Shown here: one piece after another, positions 1 to 10,995 of the stretch
Layout of the letters: every line of letters starts with the position of its first letter
How positions within the stretch are numbered: the stretch's first letter is position 1
Assembly: GCF_033568475.1 (NCBI RefSeq)
Contig: NC_133122.1
Span: 145,528,861 to 145,592,860 of the forward strand
Length of the DNA stretch: 64,000 nucleotides
DNA from: Henckelia pumila
Taxonomy: Eukaryota > Streptophyta > Magnoliopsida > Lamiales > Gesneriaceae
Direction: 5' to 3'
Translations under genes and position numbers: made by a program
Notes under the pieces: model-generated
Database searches by the model: none
What the model was told of the DNA's origin: nothing
Seen by the model: the letters and a program-made list of their open reading frames with translations, nothing else

Positions 1-671
1 AAAAATGCTGATTAAATAATACGTTCCAAGTAATCTTGATACATTGGCAAGACGCGCGTCCTTTTTGAAAAGGAAAATTGGCAGAATGGTGCCATATGGC
101 AGCATTACAAAAGAACTACAAGAAAATAAGGGGTATAGATAAGCGTACACCTTTGTGTTGTAGAGAAAATGATCTTCCAACGATCATTGGAAACAGAACA
201 CAGAGATTTAAAAGGAAGAAATTCAGAAATAATCCCTATAATAAAAGAATGAAGAGTTCTTGGAAACCAAGAACATTTTGGTCCAAAAAAAAAGCCAGAT
301 CCTATAGATCAGGTAGAAGAAGTGGACCTACAAGAACGTCCCCAGCAACACGCTCATCACAAAGCAGGGGAAGAACACCATCAAGAAGAACTTTCAGAAG
401 AACTCATACAAGAGCAAGTGAAAGTTTCAAGGATTGCAACTGCTGGACATGTGGAGCAAATGGACATATATCTACAAATTGTCCAGAAAACGAGAAAAAA
501 AGAGTCAAACTCTTTGAAGCAACACCAGATATGGATGATGCGGTTTTCTTTCAAGATCTAGTCCAAGTATATCAATTTGAGGATATCCCCTCAGATGAAA
601 GCATATACGAAGAAGAGATATTATTTAGTCAAGAAGTTTCTGAGAATGAATCAGAATCAGAATCAGAGTAA
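1..671 (+). pseudogene. Pararetroviral coat protein, C-terminal part, broken
   Basis: The readable part from about 78 to 671 has a strongly basic middle (Lys/Arg/Ser-rich, about residues 45-115). A retroviral-type zinc knuckle follows, CWTCGANGHISTNC (C-x2-C-x4-H-x4-C), and then an acidic Glu/Ser-rich tail ending at 671. This is the usual C-terminal layout of caulimovirid coat proteins, where the knuckle binds the packaged nucleic acid. There is no ATG at the left of this frame. Coat-like coding appears to continue leftwards in another frame, with a frameshift near 75-80 and a stop codon at 17-19, and then leaves the window. The end overlaps the start of the movement protein frame. Confidence 0.8.
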
Positions 672-1875
672 AGAGGAGGTGTTTCGACATGAAACACATG
701 AAAGTTTGGCTGGGTTCTTTAGTCAAACCACGATATCTCATAATATGGTTCAAAGGATTATGAGAGAAAATCCAACACTACAGAAGTACCAAGGATTTTC
801 GGCAAGACAAGTTAAAAGAGTTTTAGGAAACCTAGGGCTAAGACAAAGAAGACATAATTTGATTTATAAGGTATCCAGAAGGGAAATGGCGATTCCTATG
901 GAATTAACCAGTAATCAAATTGAGATGCAGTTGATTCCCTTTGAAGAAATTCTAGAGGAATTACAGAAATTAAAAGCAGAAGTAGCAAAGACAATGTCTT
1001 GGATTCATATTGGAGCAATCCAGATTATGATCAAAGCTACTTTTAAAGAAGGAATAGATTCACCCATAGATATCGTAGTATGCGATAAAAGAATGGGGAA
1101 TATACAATATGCGGTTCTAGGAACTATCTCAGGAAATTTGTGCGCAGAAAAAATTATGGGAGTTATTTATCCAAGAATAGCCTACAATTTAGCTGATAGA
1201 GATTTTAGTCGAGCCTTGACGTTGCATCAAAACTTCAAGGAAAAAAGACTAATGAAGGAAGGTAATAGGCCATATTCTATTACATATCAAATTTCATATG
1301 CTCTTTCTAATACTCACCATTCTGAATTATTTATTAGAAATGAGTTCATTGAAATTCCAGAGATATTTGGGAAAGTTGCTCATGCAATATACCCGGAAAG
1401 AATCGAGTTTCCTTTAATTCAGGAAACAGATATTCAAATTCAAGACATACATGTTCTATTCAGAGACCTTAAAATAGAACCCCGAAGGTTATCTTTTCAA
1501 AGAGACCGAATGACAAGTAGGAGATGAGACAAATCTCCTATTCAAGAAATTCCACCAGAAGAAAAGGAGTTTTCTATAATAGAAAAACTTAGATCTCCAG
1601 AAGGATGGAAAGAAGTGAAAATAGTATTCGAAATTACAAGTCATCGGAATCAGTTCCCTTGTAACTCGATTTACTATTTGAAACAACAAGAAAAAGGAAC
1701 TTACCAAGGAGTGATAAATATTGGAGAATTGGAAGTTCAAATCTGTGGAATTCCAAGAAAAGAAATGGATCAGATCATTCTTGGCCTAGAATTTCTGGAG
1801 GACCATAAACCATGGAAACGCCTTGAAAAAGGAATAGAGTTTATGGCAAAAGAGAAGACTTGGAGGATTCAATAA
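595..1875 (+). pseudogene. Pararetroviral movement protein (30K superfamily), one internal stop
   Basis: The frame opens upstream of 595, where the first ATG lies, and overlaps the coat protein end by about 77 nt. The product resembles caulimovirid 30K cell-to-cell movement proteins, which line plasmodesmata: a basic N-terminal part, a central beta-rich core with repeated hydrophobic strands (about 1000-1400) and a charged C-terminus. A TGA at 1525-1527 interrupts the frame; the same frame then stays open to a TAA at 1873-1875. The single stop could have arisen from a CGA or TGG codon. The next ORF begins 12 nt later in the same frame. Assignment to the 30K family rests on overall resemblance and gene position. 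Confidence 0.75.
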
Positions 1876-1887
1876 AAATTCTACGAG

Positions 1888-2154
1888 ATGGAAAACCAAG
1901 AGAATTGGATAAGGGACAATCCCTTAAACAGATTCGAAAACTCTGTTTACAAACAGAGGAAGAAGCAACTATTGAAATTAGTAAGTTATGAACATGATTT
2001 ACTAGGACGCATCAAAGAAGTAGAAAGAAGTAACCATACTCTACCTTCTGAAGCCTTAGGAAAACTAAAGGTGAAAAGTCTTAATCGGATTACTGAGTTG
2101 CAACACAGTCTGTTAAAAATGACAGGGCCATTTAGTAATCCCTTTAAAAAATGA
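1888..2154 (+). CDS. Small pararetroviral ORF, 88 aa, possibly virion-associated
   Basis: An intact ORF from ATG 1888 to TGA 2152-2154. Its stop overlaps the start codon of the polymerase ORF in an ATGA arrangement, typical of compact caulimovirid polycistronic RNAs translated by reinitiation. The product is charged and mostly helical in appearance, with Leu/Lys/Glu-rich stretches that could form a coiled coil, and a short Pro/Phe/Lys end (GPFSNPFKK). Its position just before the polymerase matches small virion-associated protein ORFs in some caulimovirid genera, but I see no diagnostic motif. It is the only long viral frame here without a disabling mutation. Confidence 0.55.
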   Translation: MENQENWIRDNPLNRFENSVYKQRKKQLLKLVSYEHDLLGRIKEVERSNHTLPSEALGKLKVKSLNRITELQHSLLKMTGPFSNPFKK

Positions 2155-4175
2155 CAACAAGTCCTTTTTCCATATATATTCCAATAGGAATGTTGTATGA
2201 ACAATATAAGGCTGAATACTTTGCAGCTTATATTGACTCGGGAGCAGGAATTTGTACAGCAAAAAGAGGAGTCTTCCCTGAAGAATGTGAAGAAGAATTG
2301 CCAAAAATTGCTGGACAGGATTTCTCTAGAAGAATTTTAATTCTTTGCAAAGGAATAAAACAAGCAGAAATCCTCATGGGAGGAGCAGGCCAAACACCTT
2401 GGTACAAGGTAAAGACACCACCAATCTATTTCCATGATACAGGAGCTGATATCGTGTTAGAAAATAACTTCTTACAAATGTTTAAGTAGTACACACAAGA
2501 CAATGAGTCAAGAAGACTTATGTTCACTACAATTTGTGATCATAAAATTATCGTTCAAAGACTCAAAGTTGCTTTTTATCGACAATTGCCAATAATATTT
2601 CGCAGCCAACGTGGTGATAAAGGACAACTTTTTCACCCAAAAATGAAAGATCCAAGAAGGTTTGGAGGAACCATGTTGAAAATAAGAACAGAACAAGAAC
2701 TCCAAACAGAGGATATGGAGCTTCTCAAGGTAACTCTAAATCACAGAGATATAGAGTTAAAAAATAAGGTATCCCTTGAAGATGTCAAAAAGAGGCTCAA
2801 AGAAAGTTACAATGAGCATCCTTTGGCATGGTGGGATAGAAATCAGCTCAAAGATAGTCTTACTCTAAAGGAAGACAAAGAGTATGAATTCGTCAGATAT
2901 AAGTCTATCCCGATGAACATAACAGATCAAACGGATATGAGAATAATTATCAAGGAACATTTGGACCTTGGTCTAATCAAAGAAGGAGTTTCACCATATA
3001 GCAGCCCAGGATTTCTGGTCAGAAATCATGGTGAAATAAAAAGAGGGAAACCCAGGTTAGTTATTAACTACCAAGGTATTAATAAAATCCTGGAGTTTGA
3101 TGGGTACTTCATACCGAGTAGAGAACACCTAATTAGATGTGTACGAAATGCTAGAGTGTTCTCAAAATTTGATTGTAAGTCTGGATTTTACCAGATTCGA
3201 ATGGAAGAAGGCAGTAAGAAATTCACAGTCTTCTCTACTCCACAAGGACACTATATTTGGGAAGTTATGCCTATGGGATTGGCTAATGCACCCCAGATAT
3301 TTCAAAGAAAGATGGATAACCTTTTTAAAGATTATTTCAACTTTATGTTTGTTTATATTGATGATATTCTTATAGCATCAAAAAATATAGACGAACACGC
3401 TAAACACTTAGAGATTTTCTCTAAAATTTGTAAACAAGAAAGACTGGTCTTATCTGAAAAGAAAGCAGTCATAGCAACAAGGAAAATTGAATTCCTTGGT
3501 ATTGAGATTGATGAAACTGGAATAATTCTACAACCCCATATTGTGGAAAAGGTAAAGAATTTTCCAGATAAACTCAAAGACATAAAACAACTCCAGAGTT
3601 TTCTTGGAGTAGTTAATTTCGCAGGGATTTTCATTAACAACCTAGCAATGTACAGAAAGGTGTTCAGTCCTTTGTTAAAAAAGGATGCTAGGTTTATATG
3701 GATCGAAGACCATACTCAAGGGGTAAACCAATTAAAGGAGATATGTAAGAATCTTCCAAAAATGGCTATACCCAAAGATGAAGATGATCTGGTTTTATTT
3801 ACGGATGCTAGTGACGATTGGTGGGCAGCAGTCCTTACCAAGATCACTCCGGATGGAGAAATACCATGCAGATACGGTAGCGGTTTTTTTTCAGAATCAA
3901 AGGCCATCAGATGGCATATCAACAAAAATGAATTTTATGCAGTTAAAAGGGCTTTCAAAAAATGGCCATTATTTTTACTTGATAAAAAATTCACGCTAAA
4001 GGTTGATAACACCCAGATAAAATCTTTCTTAAAAAATAATATTGAATCTAAACCTGAGAAAGCTAGGCTATTAAGATGACAAGCATTATGCCAAAATTAT
4101 ATTTTTTATATTGTTATTATTAAATCTCATGAAAATATTCTTGCAGATTTCTTAACAAGAGATGGAAGGAAGTGA
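2151..4175 (+). pseudogene. Pararetroviral polyprotein: protease, reverse transcriptase, RNase H; two internal stops
   Basis: ATG 2151 opens a frame running to TGA 4173-4175. In order it contains a retropepsin-type active site (YIDSGAG, codons from about 2229), a reverse transcriptase (SPYSSPGF at about 2994; LVINYQGIN at about 3057; FCS/GFYQI region; the catalytic YIDDIL at 3354-3371) and an RNase H domain beginning with the first catalytic Asp in LFTDASDD (about 3795). The protein would process itself and copy the pregenomic RNA to DNA. A TAG at 2487-2489 separates protease from RT, and a TGA at 4077-4079 cuts the RNase H C-terminus; between and beyond them the same frame is open. The end overlaps the transactivator ORF start (ATG 4162) by 14 nt. 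Confidence 0.93.
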
Positions 4176-5535
4176 CGTGGATTCCATCATGAAAATGCAG
4201 AGGCATCTCAGGGAACACCTTGGGTTGCTTCAAACCGAGTTCCACCAGTTAGCCATTAATGCTGAAATGGCCGGCAGGTTACAACAAGCTGATCGGATCA
4301 AAGTATCTAATCGAATTACAGGATGTATGCAAGCTCAAACACAACTATGAGCTGCTATTCAAGGGCCAATTGTGAAGGCCATAGAGAAATCATTGGTTTC
4401 TCATAAACAAGATATGCTAAAGCCATTGGTTTTACAAAAACAAGAAATACAACCACCGGTTGGAAAACAAGATGTTGAGGAAGCTAAAACTCAAGAAACA
4501 AGTGCAAATCTATCATCAGCTTTTGATGATCTAGATGAAGCAACAATTGATGAGGATTCCTCATCAAGTCAACCCTCCGCCTCTGGGATAAAAGAGGAAG
4601 AGATCAATCTTAGGCCCAAAACTGACAAGGGCAAATCTAAGATCGATACTAATCCAGCTATTATTTCTCCATTTCAGTTTTATCAACAAAGATGAGAGAA
4701 ATTAAGTACAAGAAGTGAAATTAACCCTAACACTTGCAGGGTTGATGTTGTAGGGATATATCCAAGGGTATGGCTAAAAAACAATGTCAATCCTAAGGAT
4801 GTAAAACTTTGGTATGAATTTGGAGCCCTGGCCTCAGTTTATACAACGTCACCAAGCTTTCCGGAGATATCACAGTTACCCAAATGGATTCAAGAAGCAG
4901 TCCAAGAAACATGGGCAAATAACGACCATTTGTCCAGAGGAGATGTGCTTGAATTATATTTCTTTAGTGCAGCTCCAGAACCAACAGGGAAAGGATCACA
5001 CGAACCCTTTCATTTCATCAAGCTAAGGAGACCTGACATGAATAATCAAAGATTCATTAAGGACCCTATTCCTGAGAAAATACCATTAGTGTCCACTTTT
5101 GGAGAAAATGAAATCTCAACCAGAAGGGCATGGGGTATTTGGGTTTGTCTCACCGAGATGGACAAGGTCAAGTTTTCGTTCAAATTTTATCAGAATTCTG
5201 TGAACGGATCATTTCTGTTAAACACAATGACAGGAAAAACTACGGCTTTTGCGGAAGAACTCTTCGAAAAGAAGAGAAACTTTTTATGGAACAACAAGTT
5301 GCCGGGGAGTAAAGAGACTCGCCAAAAATTTTGTAACATGGCTCATATCGGAAGATGGTCAGAGAACATCTGCCCAGAGTGTCCCAACCAGAAGGAGCCA
5401 GAATTTGGAAAAAACTTCAGACCCCGAACGGATCGAAAAGATTTTTCCGAGACAAGCAAAGGTGGACAAGGACCACCAAAGATGCGTTTTCATAGGGGCC
5501 TTCTTCAAAAGAAAAAGATGCCCCGACAACAATAA
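4162..5535 (+). pseudogene. Pararetroviral transactivator/inclusion-body-like protein, two internal stops
   Basis: One frame runs from ATG 4162 to TAA 5533-5535, broken by TGA at 4348-4350 and 4693-4695. The N-terminal third is polar, with a Ser/Asp/Glu-rich stretch around 4510-4620. The middle part (about 4740-5340) is the better ordered domain and contains VWLKNNVNPKDVKLWYEFGA and WGIWVC segments. A Cys-rich C-terminal part contains MAHIGRWSENICPECPNQ. Position after the polymerase and this domain layout match P6/TAV proteins of caulimovirids, which allow translation of downstream ORFs on polycistronic viral RNA and form the viral factories. Both stops could derive from CGA codons by C to T change. 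Confidence 0.72.
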
Positions 5536-5586
5536 AGCAGGCATGTGAGGAGAATAAAGCCAAAAGAAAGTGGCAGACATGTGATT

Positions 5587-5680
5587 CCTCCACTAGTAAA
5601 AGATGTCATCAATAATGGCATAAAAAATACAAGACAGCTGCCTCCTCCACTAGTAAAAGATGTCATCAATAATGGCATAA
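5587..5680 (+). repeat. 56-bp tandem repeat upstream of the viral TATA box
   Basis: A block starting CCTCCACTAGTAAAAGATG and running through a TGTCATCAATAATGGCATAAA segment occurs at 5587-5624 and again at 5643-5680. The 56-bp period includes a less conserved spacer that ends in a GACAGCTG/GATAGCTG pair. It lies 60-160 bp upstream of the TATA box, where caulimovirid enhancer elements sit. Confidence 0.85.
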
Positions 5681-5699
5681 AGAAATAGAAGATAGCTGT

Positions 5700-5930
5700 A
5701 AGATTCCCTGAAGTTTCTTGGTGAAACGAGTGAAACCTCATCTATAAATACAAGCGTTCAAGGAAGTTGAAGATATCGATCATTCACTTTAGTTTTCTTA
5801 CAAATAAATTGTTGTAATATTTTTCTCTCTATTGTATTAAGTTTTCTTTATGTATTACAAGAACAAGGCTACTATGAGTAGCTGAACAAGTTTTTTTTCT
5901 CCTCTTCAAAGGAGTTGATTTATGTAATAA
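5700..5930 (+). promoter_or_regulatory. Pararetroviral pregenomic RNA promoter and leader start
   Basis: A TATA box (TATAAATA, 5743-5750) follows the duplicated upstream block. Downstream is a pyrimidine-rich, A/T-rich stretch without long ORFs, as expected for the start of a caulimovirid leader. It includes AAATAAATTGTTGTAA near 5800, which could be a poly(A) signal region. No tRNA-Met primer-binding site is visible here; it would be expected further into the leader, which seems to be missing or displaced. Confidence 0.6.
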
Positions 5931-6514
5931 TATCATGTCTGAATAATTTCTTTAAAGCCTCTTATTCTTTCATGCTCATATTTTATAATTAAATTTATAT
6001 ACCATACGCCTTAAGGTAGAAAATGAATTAAGGCTGTGCTGGGTGTCGTTGAAGGAGCTTGTGCAGAAACCATCTGTTGCGACTGCGTGGTTGGAGTATG
6101 AGGAGCACTTCGTAAAACTCGGCAGGTATGACCCGACGACATTTTGGTCAAAGAGGTATTTGAATTTATTTCATCTTACGGAAGCATGTTGGACCCTAAT
6201 TCGGAGTATATCGGCTGAAAACCTTGCGTAACTGATAGTCTTGCATGGTCGGGACTGCTTCGATAGGTTAACAATGCCACGTACAAAGGATTAGTTGCTA
6301 AATAATATTTAATTCAAAAATGGGGACCACTAGGGAGTTGAAATAAAGAAAATTGTGGTTAGGGAGTTAAGATAAAGTTTGAAGGGTTGGTAGGAATTTT
6401 TAAATCATTTACCCTATTTTTTTCACTAATTGTTTAATTCTAAAAAATAGTTTTAACGTGTTAAAATAGATAAATCGTACGAGTGTTCATCCTTATTTAA
6501 AGAGTATTTTTTTT
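5931..6514. other. Anonymous sequence between the viral relic and copia element A
   Basis: There is a short open frame at 6043-6231 (62 codons) of normal composition that I do not recognise; it may be a scrap of an old exon or repeat. The rest is AT-rich and shows no gene, RNA or recognisable element. Confidence 0.4.
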
Positions 6515-6519
6515 ACGTC

Positions 6520-6748
6520 TGTTATAAATATATTATTATTGTAGATGATTATCTTATATAGTTAGATTTGAAAGATTTATGATCAAGATAAATATGACAA
6601 GATAATATATATAAATATTTGTATGTTGTAATATTCTCCTATAAATAGAGATGATTGAGTTCAATAATGTATCTTTTCTTCTATGATTTTAACACGTTAT
6701 CTTCTTATATGATTTATAACATGTTATCTTCTTCTATGATTTATAACA
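6520..6748 (+). repeat. Left LTR of copia element A
   Basis: About 229 bp beginning TGTTATAAATATATTATTAT and ending ATTTATAACA, directly followed by the primer-binding region CGTTATCAGCACGA. CTATAAATAG near 6642 is a plausible TATA box. Confidence 0.75.
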
Positions 6749-7003
6749 CGTTATCAGCACGATATTGTAACCAATTGAGAATGAAAATAATTCTCATTTA
6801 TTGATGTTATTCGACATTATCACCACGATGTGTTAACCAATTGAGAATGAAAATAGTTCTCATTTTATTGATGTTATTGGAATAAGAGAATGAAAATAGT
6901 TCTCATTTTATTGATGTTATTGGAATAACATAATGTGTTCTCAATACTGAATTTTATGAGAGATATTCATTGGTGCTCGATCTAGAAGTAGCACAATGAT
7001 AAT

Positions 7004-7257
7004 AATTGATATAATGGTGCTTTTGAATATCATGAATATACTGATAGCTCTAAAGTAGCACGACATGTTTTATATTGAGAATTTTAAGAAATTCATGATC
7101 ATGATATAATATATTAAGAAATTTTATAATAATTGATATAGTGGTGCTGATGAAATATCATGAATATGTTGATTGCTTTAAAGTAGCACGACATATTTTT
7201 ACATTGAGAATTTGAAGAAATTCATGATCATGTTATAATATATTGAGAATTTTGAGA
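7004..7257 (+). repeat. 127-bp tandem duplication inside copia element A
   Basis: The unit beginning AATTGATATARTGGTGCT and containing AAGTAGCACGACAT and AAATTCATGATCATG occurs at 7004-7130 and 7131-7257, with scattered mismatches. Shorter repeats of GAATGAAAATAGTTCTCAT lie at 6777-6920, and a (TA)n run at 7314-7346. Confidence 0.75.
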
Positions 7258-7314
7258 GATTCATTATTAAAATTTTGATATATTGAGAGAGATTCATGAT
7301 TAAGATCTGATATA

Positions 7315-7350
<36 letters not shown>

Positions 7351-8532
7351 CTAATATATATATATGATCTAATATATAGAGAATCTTAGAGATTCTTGAT
7401 AAATATATTATATATGATTTTGTATATTACGAAATTGATCAAAAGATCAAAAATTTGTTGATATTAATGAAGAATATTTATATGAGATCCAAGATTTGAC
7501 AATATTATTGGAGAATATAATTTAATGTCATTTTGGTTGGTTGATTTTTGAGGATGTTATTAATTAAGAAATTTATTACAATTTCTTAAATAATATCAAT
7601 ATGTGATGTAAAATTATCAATATCCTTAAGAAAAAGTTATTAAAGGCATGATATGTATATTAAAAGATATTGACTTGATATCGATTAGAATCTTATATTT
7701 GTTGTTAATGCTATTGAATGACACCATCTATTATTTGATTATTCATATTATATATTCGGCTTGTATACATTTATTTTTAAAGCTTGGTGCAAATTATGAA
7801 ATCCCAATGAAAACTTCAAGTGTTTTATGGAAAAATTCAGCCATATGCGAGGACCGAATTATGCTTTACTTTTTTCAATTCAACTGTGTGTGTGCAGAAT
7901 GCATGTTGTGTTGCTTGATTTTTATTTCATGAATTTTACTATGGATTTTGATTTTTTCAATTTTTTATCATGGATATAAATTTTGACTTATTTCAAAAGT
8001 GTTCGATTAAAATTATAAATTTATTTTAAAGTGATATTATTTATTAAATGAATGATAAAATATTTTATTACATGTTGTTTTACATGTTTTGCAAATATAT
8101 GAATATAAATTTAATGTGAGATAAATTTGTGATAGATTGAATGTCATTGTTGAAGGTAAAAAGACCTACTTCATATACACACAAGAATTTGGAAAGGTAT
8201 ATGTTCAATTTCTCAATTAAATTATTATAATAAAATATCTTATTTATAGTATTTTGTTCAAGAAAATACAATTGTGAAAGTTGTCTAAGTAATATGTTTC
8301 ATTCTTTTAAGTGAATGTGTCAGTGTCAATGAACACAATTGATACACTGTACATAGTTTAATTCTTCAAGGAAGAATATGTTATCTTACATGAAGCAAGA
8401 TATGAATTATAAATTCGGCACAAAAAATTGAGATATACGTCAAAATCAATTATTGTACTAAATATATATCGTTATCTCATATCACTCTTTATATGATTTT
8501 GTACTTGAAGTACGTAATAGATTTTATTGATA

Positions 8533-8750
8533 TATATCAAGAAAAATACAAATTTGTACATCGTTGTCATATGCCTCCAAAGACAACGGATATAAACTGT
8601 TGCAAAACCATTGTGGTATGCCTCCAAAGACAACGGATATAAATTGTTGTCGTTAGGCATGCTTTTTATAACACCAACAATTACAACCGTTTTAACCCTC
8701 TCTACGACAACGGATTTTATCCGTTGTCATTTTTCATTTTTCTTGTAGTG
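8533..8750. mobile_element. CACTA-type MITE inside copia element A
   Basis: The right end reads TTTTTCTTGTAGTG, the reverse complement of the common CACTACAAGAAAAA terminus of CACTA transposons. The left end has a degraded match (TATATCAAGAAAAATAC). Between them are subterminal repeats: CCTCCAAAGACAACGGATAT twice (about 8574 and 8621), and CGACAACGGATTTTATCCGTTGTC near 8704. The unit is about 218 bp and non-coding, so it would depend on an autonomous transposase elsewhere. Confidence 0.6.
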
Positions 8751-10772
8751 AAAGTATGTGGAGACTGCTATGTCTACCTAAATCATATGTTTAATCGTAT
8801 GTTGATATGAATATCTGAATGATCTAGAAGACCTTTTGATTGACGATGAAAAAAGATGACGTGTTTGATATTATAAATTAGTGATATACATTGACGTATA
8901 TGCATTTTTGAATCTGGTAGATATTATTTGGTGTAAATAGTATATTACAAATCAATAGTTCTAGAAGAGCTAAAGAGTTCAAAAATTATCATTGATACAA
9001 ATGCTTTAAGAGTTTTACATAATTGATTGAATTGAGCATTCAAATTATAAAAATAGTTGAAAAACTATATATTAAATAGTGCACAAATATGTTGATGAAG
9101 AAGTCAAAAGTTCCTAGATCAATAAATATGAAGGTTTTTGAATCAAAGATCCATAAGATTTGTTGAATTCTTATTTATGGTTTATCTAAATTGGTATCAC
9201 TATCATAAAAGCTCAAATTAATAGAAGTCTCATATTATCTGGAATGAATAAATAATGTGGGCCTACGAATCGCAACTTGATGTTTTGCGAAAATACTTAT
9301 TGAGAAAAACTTCTAGAATATATACTCAAAACAAACTTGATCAAAAGATATTATATGCATATCAATTATAAATATATTGTCTTAGTATTGATTTATTTGC
9401 CTCCAATAAACTATTAAAAAAACTGATTTTAAGAATAAATGCGTTATATTTTGGGAATATGTATAGCATATTGTGTAATATCATACCAACTGATTATGTG
9501 TTATATGCGACAAATGCACTGTAATAAATATCTTGAAGAGATTAAAAATATGTTGGAAATACTCTAAGATCAAGAATTAGATTTTAATGACACAAATTCT
9601 CATTTGTTATTTTTGTAAAAATGTTTCCAACATTGAGGGGGGAAAATAAAAGCTACAAGAATATTTTTGAGATCGATCCCAATGAATATAAAGTGAACAT
9701 GATTTCAAAGTTTAAATCTCAAAAAATATTATTTGATCTTGTGTATAAGATCGTCTAATATGATTTAGCTTCATTTATGTTCAAGTTGAACAATGTAAAC
9801 AAATCCTCTTTAATGATAAAGAACCCCTTTAAAGATAATGAATGAATATCTCAATGTGAAAAGAATAATGGAGGTTGTTCGTTATGAAAGAAATTGATAT
9901 CCTGCAGGATCATATCTTGCATTACTTGCAAGTAAATAAAAAAAGACGTTAGAGCGTGAACGACCAAATATTTCAATGAATTCAATTTGTATTATATTAT
10001 TCCTGAAGAAGAATAATAAGTATATTCACAAATTATTTGAGATCGAAATTATATAAATATTAACGTATTTTTGTTGTTATGCAAAATGATGACTATCATG
10101 AAATAAAATTTGTAGAGATTGTCAATAACAATTGACAAATGACATATGGTAATATGGAAGCTGATTATGAAAAAATATTTACACTTTTTCATGGATGCGT
10201 TGATTTTACGGTGATACATAGAAAAAATCTATAAGGATTTGATGCTCAAAATACCGCTTTCGCCAACTTGAAAAAGAAAAAAAAACATATTTGATCTTGA
10301 AGTAACATATCTAAGGGTGAAGTCATCACATGCATCAATTTTTGGCAAATCACTGCACAAGATTGGAATATTAAGAGTTATAATTTCCAGTGATTATTGC
10401 AAGAGGTGGAGTAATCAAAGTTGTACTCTTTTTCTCTTGTCTATGATTTTTTCCACGTAGTCTTATATAACAAGGTTTTTAATGAGGTAGTTAATTAGTA
10501 AATAGATGTTCTCTTTTTTCTTCACTAAGATTTTGTCCCATTGGGTTTTTCCTAATAAGATTTTAACAAAGCGCAACCATCGTCGGGAGGACATCCAAAG
10601 AAAGTATATATTGTTGTAATATTTTTCCTTCTTTCAGATTTGTTCCATTGGTTTTTACTGTCAAGGGTTTAACAAGGTAGCATTGAGTCCCGATGAAGTT
10701 CCCAAGCATCCGTGTTTCCAAGTTGGAATTTTGACAAATCAGTTGCAGTGCAAATAATCATCTAAATGAGAT

Positions 10773-10995
10773 TGTTATAAATATATTATTATTGTATATT
10801 ATTATCTTCCAAAGTTACATGTAAAAGATTTGTGATTAAGATAAATAAGAAAAAATAATATCTGTAAAGATTTGTATGTTGTAATATTCCTCTATTTGAG
10901 TTCAATAAAAAGTGCACTTAAGTATTAACCTATATGAATTTTCTCTTCTCTCATGAGTTCTCTCAAATCATCTCTCTTTTATTCTATGATTTATA
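10773..10995 (+). repeat. Right LTR of copia element A
   Basis: It begins TGTTATAAATATATTATTAT like the left copy and shares the segments AAGATTTGTG, AAGATAAATA and TTTGTATGTTGTAATATTC, then diverges with indels. It ends at GATTTATA; the last three bases of the left copy seem to be missing. Confidence 0.7.

Larger units (their letters stand above)
1..5930 (+). mobile_element. Endogenous pararetrovirus (Caulimoviridae), left end outside the window
   Basis: An integrated DNA copy of a plant pararetrovirus. The reading frames in order are a coat protein with zinc knuckle, a 30K-type movement protein, an 88-aa small ORF, an aspartic protease/reverse transcriptase/RNase H polyprotein and a transactivator-like protein. 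A promoter-like intergenic region with a TATA box follows. There is no integrase and no LTR, as expected for this family. Separate coat and movement ORFs plus a transactivator recall cavemovirus/solendovirus-like genomes and not badnaviruses; the genus is unresolved. All long ORFs except the 88-aa one are interrupted by stop codons, so this copy is defective. The right boundary near 5930 is approximate: promoter and leader-like sequence fades into anonymous AT-rich DNA. Confidence 0.9.
6520..10995 (+). mobile_element. Copia element A, decayed, Ale/Retrofit-like
   Basis: Two LTRs flank 4.0 kb of AT-rich, heavily mutated internal sequence. Just inside the left LTR is CACGTTATCAGCACGA, the same primer-binding context as in copia element C, and the right side carries the same GGTTTTT...CCTAATAAG type of 3' untranslated sequence. 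A remnant of the integrase/RT junction (TTTCCAACATTGAGGGGGG, about 9620) aligns by eye with the corresponding site in element C near 30240. No long ORF survives. Five bases ACGTC border the left LTR (6515-6519) and also follow the right LTR (10996-11000), a likely target-site duplication. Confidence 0.75.

Noticed and set aside
7648-7932. 94-codon open frame
   Set aside because: It lies within the decayed copia element A and has no resemblance to gag or pol.
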